A stretch of 11,407 nt of DNA from an uncultured Bacilli bacterium. Its GTDB lineage: Bacteria > Bacillota_I > Bacilli_A > RF39 > UBA660. A model generated the notes under the pieces. It ran no database searches. It was not told the origin of the DNA and was given only the letters and a program-made list of their open reading frames with translations. The stretch is from NCBI GenBank assembly GCA_947624635.1, contig CANQLF010000020.1, forward strand, positions 1 to 11,407, written 5' to 3'. The position numbers and the translations under genes were made by a program. Every line of letters starts with the position of its first letter. Position 1 is the stretch's first letter. Shown in pieces: positions 5,706 through 11,407 of the stretch.

Positions 5706-6872
5706 TTACATCCCCAATTTGTCTTTTATTATCGATACTATCTCATGGCTACTTTTTTGCATATTATTTCCATGTAAGAAATAATCATGAATTGCTTCAG
5801 CAATTACTTCTTCAGCATTTATATTTCCTTTTTTATCTTTTATAGCAGCATAATCAGAAATTGTTTTAGCAAACTCTTCTTTACTAGTATAAATATTATA
5901 TTTTTTATTGTAATTATTTATAGAATCATCCAATAATTTATTTGATAAAACATTATTTTCATATTCTTCTATTATATTATCAAATATTTTATAATTATCC
6001 TTTGTAACAAATGTTATATTATTCAGATTATATTCTTTTAAAAGTAAAACAAAAGAAATATAATGTCCCATTTCATGAGCTATTGTAGATTCAAAAGTTG
6101 CATCTTTAACATACCAATTATCTTTAATTATATCTGTAAGTGGTCTATTTAATTTTTCTTCATTTAAAAAATAATAACTGTTAAGTAAAATCTGAGTTTT
6201 ATTTATTTTGTTATAATCTTTTATATTTTCATTAATGTTAACAAATTGATACATAGGTTGAAATCTTGCAATATATTCTTCTTTAGTGTTCGCATTGGTA
6301 ATTGTTATATTTGTTAGACCATCTTTTATATTAGGAAACAAATCATACATTTTTGTTACTACATTTTTTATTTTTTCTGCCTCAATTTTAGTAATATCAC
6401 AAAATGACACATTAGGTATAGAATAATTATTTTGTAAATTTGTTTCTATTAGTGAAACATCTGCATCTTTATTACATATATATGATTGTTCTTGAAAATC
6501 TTTTTTTATAAATTCTATTGCTTCATTGTAATCTGAAATTTCAACATTAGAATATTTATTATCAGTTTTAATTATAGAAGTATTATATCCGTATACATAA
6601 TTAGTAAATTGTTTTTTTAAATATGTAAATGGTGCGAATAAGTTGTTACCTCTTATAGCTAACATAGATATAAAAGAGATAATACCAATACTTAAAAGTA
6701 CTAAAAGAAATCCAATTCTAGTGTTTTGTTTAAAGATTGCGCCCTTTTTTATTGTATTTATATTTTTTTCATCTTTTAAAAATGAATATCCTTTAGTAGT
6801 CCAATGTCCACAGTTATAACAAAAATTATCATCTTTTTCTATATCTTCTGCTCCACAACTTAAACATTTCAT
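5706..6872 (-). CDS. Zinc-ribbon membrane protein with HEMGH zinc-metalloprotease domain
   Basis: A 388-aa protein starting MKCLSCG. An N-terminal zinc ribbon (C3, C6, C18, C21) is followed by a linker, one membrane segment at about 53-74, and a long domain presumably outside the membrane. This carries a gluzincin-like signature IAHEMGHY, with HEMGH at 266-270, and a downstream EEVIAEAIHDY (355-364) whose Glu residues could supply the third zinc ligand, as in other HExxH...E peptidases. The substrate is unknown and I know no named family that matches. An in-frame GTG at 6881 was rejected as start because it is part of the AGGGTGA ribosome binding site; the ATG at 6872 is correctly spaced. It leads a unit with the 60-aa zinc-ribbon protein, the ATPase and two hypothetical genes. 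A weak promoter may lie in 6890-6925. Confidence 0.82.
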   Translation of the reverse strand: MKCLSCGAEDIEKDDNFCYNCGHWTTKGYSFLKDEKNINTIKKGAIFKQNTRIGFLLVLLSIGIISFISMLAIRGNNLFAPFTYLKKQFTNYVYGYNTSIIKTDNKYSNVEISDYNEAIEFIKKDFQEQSYICNKDADVSLIETNLQNNYSIPNVSFCDITKIEAEKIKNVVTKMYDLFPNIKDGLTNITITNANTKEEYIARFQPMYQFVNINENIKDYNKINKTQILLNSYYFLNEEKLNRPLTDIIKDNWYVKDATFESTIAHEMGHYISFVLLLKEYNLNNITFVTKDNYKIFDNIIEEYENNVLSNKLLDDSINNYNKKYNIYTSKEEFAKTISDYAAIKDKKGNINAEEVIAEAIHDYFLHGNNMQKSSHEIVSIIKDKLGM

Positions 6873-6889
6873 GTTATTCACCCTACTAT

Positions 6890-6921
6890 CATATTATCAT
6901 ATTTTTTTTAAAAACTCCACT
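6890..6921 (-). promoter_or_regulatory. Weak candidate promoter for the metalloprotease/ATPase operon
   Basis: Minus strand TGGAGT and, 17 nt on, TAATAT are partial -35/-10 matches, separated by five T and eight A. An overlapping TATGAT is an alternative -10. The region must hold a promoter only if the hairpin at 6942-6962 terminates the upstream unit, so this is tentative. Confidence 0.3.
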
Positions 6922-6941
6922 CTTAAATATATATTAAAAGA

Positions 6942-6962
6942 TTAAGTAAAAGTCTTACTTAA
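6942..6962 (-). terminator. AT-only hairpin downstream of rlmH, probable weak terminator
   Basis: TTAAGTAA and TTACTTAA form a perfect 8-bp inverted repeat with a 5-nt loop, about 10 nt after the rlmH stop. On the minus strand it is followed by TCTTTT, a short T-rich tail. The stem has only one G-C pair, so read-through into the metalloprotease operon is plausible. The rest of this 100-nt gap is AT-rich with nothing else clear. Confidence 0.5.
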
Positions 6963-6972
6963 ATTTTAATTT

Positions 6973-7431
6973 CTATTTATGATATGTTTCATTATTCATT
7001 ATTTTAAAAGCTCTATATATTTGTTCAAGTAAAATAACTCTAAATAGTTGATGGGGAAAAGTAAGCTTTGAAAAAGATAATCTAAAATCACACATTTTTT
7101 TAACACTTTCATCTATTCCACATGATCCACCTATTATAAAAGTTATATTACTATTTATATTAGTAAAAATATTATCTATTTTATCTTTAAATTCTATACT
7201 AGATAACTCTTTACCATCTATATCTAATACTATGTTGTAATCACTTTGCTTAAATACTTTTAAAAGCTTTTCTTTTTCTTTTTGTAAAGTTATTTCAGTA
7301 CTGTTAGTTGCTTCATCTTCTAACTCTACAATCTCAAGTTTAGTATATTTACTTAGTCTAAGTTTATATTCATCTATTGCTTCTTTTAAATATTTTTCTT
7401 TTATTTTACCAAAACATATAATCTTAATCAT
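6973..7431 (-). CDS. rlmH: 23S rRNA (pseudouridine1915-N3)-methyltransferase RlmH
   Basis: A 152-aa SPOUT-superfamily methyltransferase, close to the usual 155-160 aa. RlmH uses S-adenosylmethionine to methylate pseudouridine 1915 in helix 69 of 23S rRNA, acting on assembled 70S ribosomes. Visible features are the start IKIICFGKIKEKYLKEAIDEY, the SAM-binding knot FIIGGSCGIDES, and the strongly conserved tail SKLTFPHQLFRVILLEQIYRAFKI...YHK, which ends in the invariant YHK. ATG at 7431 overlaps nothing but lies 1 nt after the walJ TAA, with AGAGGT inside the end of walJ at a good distance. Location immediately after walJ matches the neighbourhood common in Bacillota. Last gene of its unit. Confidence 0.97.
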   Translation of the reverse strand: MIKIICFGKIKEKYLKEAIDEYKLRLSKYTKLEIVELEDEATNSTEITLQKEKEKLLKVFKQSDYNIVLDIDGKELSSIEFKDKIDNIFTNINSNITFIIGGSCGIDESVKKMCDFRLSFSKLTFPHQLFRVILLEQIYRAFKIMNNETYHK

Positions 7432-7432
7432 A

Positions 7433-8188
7433 TTATACCTCTATATATATACTTTCTTTTTGTTTAGCTACTTCTATATTTTCAATAGTTTTATTTTCTT
7501 TTTCTAAAGCTCTATTTAAACTTTCTAAAGCTTTATCTTCAGTATTATTTTCTTCTGAAAGGTGAGCTAAAACTATATGAGAAGTATTATCACCTGCTAA
7601 GTGAGACAAGTAATATGCACTGTCTCTATTAGATAAGTGTCCTCTATCTCCTAGAATTCTAGTTTTAATATGATGAGGGTATCTTCCATTCATAAGCATT
7701 TCTATATCGTGATTACTTTCAAATATATATACATTTTTATTAAATATTTTTTTGAAATATTTTTTATTTATATAACCAGTATCAGTTATATATACAACTT
7801 CTTTATCAGCTTTTACAACAAAGCCAATAGAATCATTTGTATCGTGAGATGTCTTAATAACATCAATATTAATATCACCAATAGTAATATTATCTTCCGT
7901 TATATATTCCTTATTTCTAATAGTTATATCCAAATCATTATCCATTATTTCAGTTAGATATATTGGAACACTATATTTTTTTACAAAAGTTTTTAATCCT
8001 CCAACGTGGTCAATATGAGTATGTGTGATTAAAACTCCATCTAAATTACTAACATTTACACCATTTTCACTTAATTTCTCTGACAAACTCGAACAGGAAA
8101 TTCCCATATCGATAAGTATTTTTGTATTTTTATATTCGATATAAGTAGAATTTCCTTTAGAGCCACTTGCTAAAACAATTATTTTCAT
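7433..8188 (-). CDS. walJ: WalJ/YycJ-like metallo-beta-lactamase-fold hydrolase
   Basis: A 251-aa cytosolic metallo-beta-lactamase-fold protein. Metal-binding motifs are complete: HTHIDH at 56-61, TSHD with H115, TDTG with D136, and LAHLSEENN with H209. The segment FESNHDIEMLMNGRYPHHIK and RGHLSNRDSA (157-190) is diagnostic of the WalJ/YycJ (VicX) group. Members have been linked to the WalRK cell-wall regulon and show nuclease activity, with a suggested role in DNA repair or replication coordination. No walR, walK, walH or walI is in the window, where dnaB and an M23 peptidase precede it instead. The ATG follows the M23 gene's TAA with no gap and I see no clear ribosome binding site, so translation probably depends on coupling to the upstream gene. 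Confidence 0.93.
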   Translation of the reverse strand: MKIIVLASGSKGNSTYIEYKNTKILIDMGISCSSLSEKLSENGVNVSNLDGVLITHTHIDHVGGLKTFVKKYSVPIYLTEIMDNDLDITIRNKEYITEDNITIGDINIDVIKTSHDTNDSIGFVVKADKEVVYITDTGYINKKYFKKIFNKNVYIFESNHDIEMLMNGRYPHHIKTRILGDRGHLSNRDSAYYLSHLAGDNTSHIVLAHLSEENNTEDKALESLNRALEKENKTIENIEVAKQKESIYIEV

Positions 8189-9643
8189 TTATTTATATAA
8201 ATAATCTAATGGATTATGAGTAGTACCACCTATATAAGGGTACCCAGTCCAAACTGAAAAGTGTAAATGTGTTCCGGTACAAGATCCTGTACATCCCATA
8301 CCACCTATTGTTTGACCACGTGCAACTATTTGTCCTTTTTTAACTCTTATGCTTGACATGTGCATATAAACAGTATAATATCCATTATTATGATTTATGT
8401 AAACATAGTTACCCATAGAGTGGTGTCCATATCCAACTTCTGCAACTACTCCATTATTTGAAGCATATATTGGTGAACCATGTCCAGTACCTGATATATC
8501 TATTCCATCATGCATTCTTCCCCAACGCCAAGCATATAAACTAGACAATGTGTATCCCTGTGTTGTTGGCCAGAACCAAGATGAAGTATCCCCAACTGAT
8601 GGAATAACTTTTCCGCCTTTTACTAATACTGCATTTATAACTGGTTTAAGTTCAAGAGTATTAGTTGTTACAACAGTAACCATTTCACCATTTACATATT
8701 TAATTTTTTTGGTTAATCTATCAAGGCCATCTTCACCTTTTTGTTTAGTAACTTCTTCTCCCACTAACATATCGTTATCATATTCAATTTGTGTTGTATA
8801 ATTTTTAACTGAATCTTCTACAACGTGCATTTCAACATCTAAGTGAAACATTGGCTTAATAAGCCCAATTATAACTTGTTGACCTTGAAATAACAAATTA
8901 TCTTCACTTGTAAATTCTGGATTTGCAATTAAAAATTCCTCTGGATTAAGTTTGTGTTTAAATGCTACTGTAGAAATAGTATCTCCAGGCATTACTGTAT
9001 ATGTTTCTTGCTTTTCTGTAGTTCCAAACAATAAATATTTTGTTAAATCATCTTCATTTTGAAATATTTCTTCATCAACTGATATGTAATCTTCTTTTAT
9101 AGTTATATCTTCTTCTAAGGCAACGTTTTCTATTAATTCTCCTGTTTCTTTGATCGCCACTTGTTCATTGTTTAAATATAATTCGAATTTATCTTTATCG
9201 ATAAACGCATTTATAGCTTTTTCCATAGCTCTTTTAAATACTTTGTCATCTATTACATATATAGTTTTTTCATCTTCTCCTAATTTTATTTTAATAGTGT
9301 ATCCCTTAACAGTAAAAGGTTTTCTATTTTGTATTTTACTATATACTGCACTAACACTATCTTCTTTTTCATCATATGTGTTAACTTCTTTTACGTCTAA
9401 TCCTTTAGGAGCATATACATTTTTAACTTTAAATTTTGATTTTAATCTTGTTTGTTGTCTATCTATGTAACTTTCTAATTCACTTTTAGAATTAATTACA
9501 CCTATTTCTTCTCCATCTAAGTATACTTGATATTTGTTTTGTACAATATCTGTTTTTTTAGATGTAAAACCAGATACAAATAATATACTAACAACTAATA
9601 AACACACTACAACTAATGGAAAACTTTTAATTACCTTAGTCAT
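8189..9643 (-). CDS. Membrane-anchored LysM-G5-M23 cell-wall peptidase
   Basis: A 484-aa envelope protein. An N-terminal signal-anchor lies at about 7-27 (KSFPLVVVCLLVV...), followed by a 180-residue mostly alpha/beta region, a LysM peptidoglycan-binding domain at about 213-260 (YTVMPGDTISTVAFKHKL), a G5-like domain at about 272-343, and a C-terminal M23 (lysostaphin/LytM-type) peptidase. The M23 zinc ligands are present: H378 and D382 in HDGID, and H461 in HLHF, with H459 as the probable catalytic His. It should cleave peptide cross-bridges during wall growth; the architecture recalls YocH/YabE-plus-M23 proteins. The ATG at 9643 overlaps the dnaB end by 8 nt. An in-frame GTG at 9652 is part of the GAGGGTGA ribosome binding site and was rejected. 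All catalytic residues are intact, so I expect an active enzyme. Confidence 0.93.
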   Translation of the reverse strand: MTKVIKSFPLVVVCLLVVSILFVSGFTSKKTDIVQNKYQVYLDGEEIGVINSKSELESYIDRQQTRLKSKFKVKNVYAPKGLDVKEVNTYDEKEDSVSAVYSKIQNRKPFTVKGYTIKIKLGEDEKTIYVIDDKVFKRAMEKAINAFIDKDKFELYLNNEQVAIKETGELIENVALEEDITIKEDYISVDEEIFQNEDDLTKYLLFGTTEKQETYTVMPGDTISTVAFKHKLNPEEFLIANPEFTSEDNLLFQGQQVIIGLIKPMFHLDVEMHVVEDSVKNYTTQIEYDNDMLVGEEVTKQKGEDGLDRLTKKIKYVNGEMVTVVTTNTLELKPVINAVLVKGGKVIPSVGDTSSWFWPTTQGYTLSSLYAWRWGRMHDGIDISGTGHGSPIYASNNGVVAEVGYGHHSMGNYVYINHNNGYYTVYMHMSSIRVKKGQIVARGQTIGGMGCTGSCTGTHLHFSVWTGYPYIGGTTHNPLDYLYK

Positions 9644-10991
9644 CAAATTCACCCTCTATCTTCTTTTCATAATTTGTAAACGTAGATACATTACGTTTAA
9701 ATAATAATTCTATAGTATCAGTCGCACCATTACGGTGTTTTCCAATAATAAGTTCACTTAAACTTACGTCTTTACTTATTGCAGCTTTTTTATTATAATA
9801 ATCATCTCTATATAAGAATCCAACAATATCTGCATCTTGTTCGATTGATCCAGATTCTCTTAAGTCACTCATGATAGGTCTTTTATCTTCACGAAGTTCT
9901 ACTGCACGTGATAATTGGGCAAGTGCGATAACTGGTACGTTTAACTCTAGTGCCATTGTTTTTAAAAGTCTAGATATCTCACTAACTTCTTGTTGACGGT
10001 TACCTGCATATCTTGCTGAACCGCTAAGTAATTGTAGGTAGTCTATAATAACTATTCCTAGTCCTTCATCAGATGATGCGAGTCTTCTACATTTAGCGCG
10101 TATTTCACTTGCGCTAAGTCCTGGTGTATCATCAATGTACATTTTAGCATCAGCTAACAAACTTATTGCTTCATTTACGCCTTCCCAATCCTTTTCTTCC
10201 AAATTACCACTTCTTATTTTACTTCCCTCAACTTGACCTAATGATGAAATCATACGCATTGCAAGTTGTTCTGCACTCATTTCTAGGTTAAATAAGGCAA
10301 CTGTTTTACCTGAATTGATTGCAATATTTGTTGCAAGATTAAGAGCAAAAGCAGTTTTCCCCATTGCAGGACGTGCAGCTATTACTATAAATTCACTACC
10401 ATGAAGTCCAGATGTTAAATTATCTAAATCGTGAAATCCCGTTGCGATACCTGTTATGTTACCTTCTTGTGCAGCTAATTCTTCAAGCATTGTTTGAGCA
10501 TTTGATACAACTTGTTGTATTGTTTTAAATTCTCCTGCTTTTCTATTTTTAATAACTGTAAGTATTTGTTTTTCAGCATTATCTAATATTTCGCTAGTTG
10601 AACCTTCTGCATCATAACTAGATGTTGTAATCTCAGTTGATACATCTATAAGTCTTCTAAGTATAGCTTTATCTCTAACTATTTCTATGTAATAATCTAC
10701 ATTTGCGGCAGATGGTACAGAGTTTACAACTTCTGTTAAATACTCTACCCCACCTATTTTATCTAAATATTTTTTCTTATTTAACTCTTCTATAACAGTT
10801 GTTAAATCTATTGCTTTTTTATTATCTGCAAGATCTTTAATTACTTCAAATATTTTAGCATTTGCGTCCAAATAAAATAATTCTGGATACAATTCTTCAC
10901 ATGCTCTATTGATTGCATACTTCGATAAAAACATTGCGCCTATTACTGATTGTTCTGCTTCAATATTATGTGGTAATACTCTTTCTTGCAT
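9636..10991 (-). CDS. dnaB: Replicative DNA helicase DnaB
   Basis: A 451-aa hexameric replicative helicase (called DnaC in Bacillus), which unwinds DNA 5' to 3' at the fork and recruits primase. The N-terminal DnaB domain begins RVLPHNIEAEQSVIGAM and runs to about 110. The RecA-like C-terminal domain has Walker A ARPAMGKTAF at 206-215 (K212), Walker B VIIDYLQL at 314-321, AQLSRAVE at 358-365, and the RESGSIEQDAD block at 378-388. No intein or insertion is present and the length is typical. The ATG at 10991 lies 5 nt after AGGTGA (11002-10997). An in-frame GTG at 11000 is inside that ribosome binding site and adds only three residues unlike the family start, so I rejected it. It follows rplI by 12 nt, the arrangement typical of Bacilli. 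Confidence 0.98.
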   Translation of the reverse strand: MQERVLPHNIEAEQSVIGAMFLSKYAINRACEELYPELFYLDANAKIFEVIKDLADNKKAIDLTTVIEELNKKKYLDKIGGVEYLTEVVNSVPSAANVDYYIEIVRDKAILRRLIDVSTEITTSSYDAEGSTSEILDNAEKQILTVIKNRKAGEFKTIQQVVSNAQTMLEELAAQEGNITGIATGFHDLDNLTSGLHGSEFIVIAARPAMGKTAFALNLATNIAINSGKTVALFNLEMSAEQLAMRMISSLGQVEGSKIRSGNLEEKDWEGVNEAISLLADAKMYIDDTPGLSASEIRAKCRRLASSDEGLGIVIIDYLQLLSGSARYAGNRQQEVSEISRLLKTMALELNVPVIALAQLSRAVELREDKRPIMSDLRESGSIEQDADIVGFLYRDDYYNKKAAISKDVSLSELIIGKHRNGATDTIELLFKRNVSTFTNYEKKIEGEFDD

Positions 10992-11003
10992 ATAATTCAC
11001 CTG

Positions 11004-11407
11004 CTAACTTTCTATTACATGTACATTTAAATGTGCCGTCACATCTTTTCTAAGTTCTATTTCTACTTTATGATAACCTAAACTTTGTATAGGATTATCT
11101 AATTTTATTTTTTTCTTATCTATATCTATTCCGACATTAGCTAATTCACTATGTATTTGTTTTGTAGAAATACTTCCAAATACTTGTCCATTTTTTCCTG
11201 ATTTAAGTTTAAATTCCATTTTTAATTTTTCTATTCTTTCTTTTAATTTTAAATTTTGTTCTTTATCTATTTCATCATCTTTTTTTCTTTTTTCTATTGA
11301 TGTATCTAATTTTTTCTTACTACTATTTGTTAAAGCAACTGCATATCCATTTTTAATTAAATAGTTTTGTGCATATCCTGCTTTAACTTCTTTTATTTCA
11401 TCCTTCC
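11004..11407 (-). CDS. rplI: 50S ribosomal protein L9, N-terminus outside window (partial)
   Basis: The frame stays open to the window edge, giving 133 residues; about 15 N-terminal residues are missing compared with the usual length near 148. The visible start KDEIKEVKAGYAQNYLIKNGYA is the L9 N-terminal domain that binds 23S rRNA, followed by the long charged connecting helix (KKKLDTSIEKRKKDDEIDKEQNLKLKERI) and the C-terminal domain with FGSIST, LDNPIQSLGYHKVEIELRKDVTAHLNVHV. L9 sits at the base of the L1 stalk and helps keep the reading frame. An internal ATG at 11219 lies within the C-terminal domain and is not the real start. The TAG stop overlaps the dnaB ribosome binding region, so the genes form one operon, probably with rpsR or others upstream. 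Confidence 0.97.
   Translation of the reverse strand, partial: KDEIKEVKAGYAQNYLIKNGYAVALTNSSKKKLDTSIEKRKKDDEIDKEQNLKLKERIEKLKMEFKLKSGKNGQVFGSISTKQIHSELANVGIDIDKKKIKLDNPIQSLGYHKVEIELRKDVTAHLNVHVIES

Noticed and set aside
7670..7957. Forward-strand frame opposite walJ
   Set aside because: Ile/Tyr/Phe-rich shadow of an intact conserved gene, no supporting RBS context.
8550..9470. Two forward-strand frames opposite the M23 peptidase
   Set aside because: Shadows of the LysM-G5-M23 coding sequence with low-complexity translations.
11004..11219. A separate 71-aa gene
   Set aside because: The same frame continues upstream to the window edge with the L9 N-terminal domain and linker; this is just the L9 C-terminal part beginning at an internal Met.
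1..11407. CRISPR array, insertion sequence, phage or integrative element
   Set aside because: No regularly spaced direct repeats, transposase, integrase or attachment duplication could be seen; base composition looks uniform by eye.

Overview
The window is strongly AT-rich. Every gene I can support lies on the minus strand, so the text below runs from the high-coordinate end to the low-coordinate end, which is the direction of transcription. Gene content (L9, DnaB, a WalJ/YycJ-type hydrolase, RlmH, CsaA), canonical AGGAGGTGA-type ribosome binding sites and short spacing point to a low-GC Bacillota/Bacilli-type chromosome, perhaps one of the small-genome uncultured gut Bacilli close to Mollicutes. 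TGA works as a stop at the ends of the 60-aa zinc-ribbon gene and the P-type ATPase, and TGG is used for Trp, so the Mycoplasma genetic code is not indicated. Species assignment is inference only.

Four transcription units are suggested. Unit 1 (11407 to about 6940) is a housekeeping operon: 3' part of rplI, dnaB, a membrane-anchored LysM-G5-M23 cell-wall peptidase, a WalJ/YycJ-like metallo-beta-lactamase-fold protein and rlmH, ending at an AT-only hairpin. Spacings are -8 to +12 nt within the clear part, with a direct TAA/ATG abutment before walJ. Unit 2 (6872 to 1980) is an accessory envelope operon: a zinc-ribbon/transmembrane/HEMGH metalloprotease, a 60-aa zinc-ribbon membrane peptide, a type II (Ca2+-ATPase-like) P-type ATPase, a 128-aa membrane-anchored extracytoplasmic protein, and an unidentified 161-aa protein. 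It ends at a clear rho-independent terminator that includes the last stop codon.

Unit 3 (1978 to 578) begins at an extended -10 promoter immediately after that terminator. It carries a protein that appears to fuse a MmcQ/YjbR domain to an EVE-like (PUA-fold) domain, followed 10 nt later by csaA, a stand-alone tRNA-binding protein. Unit 4 (531 to 1 and beyond) has its own candidate promoter and encodes a charged coiled-coil protein that runs off the window.

The least explained parts are the zinc-ribbon membrane metalloprotease and its zinc-ribbon partner next to a cation pump, the MmcQ-EVE/CsaA pair, and the 161-aa protein. There is no RNA gene, CRISPR array, insertion sequence or large repeat visible, and no gene-free stretch longer than about 100 bases.
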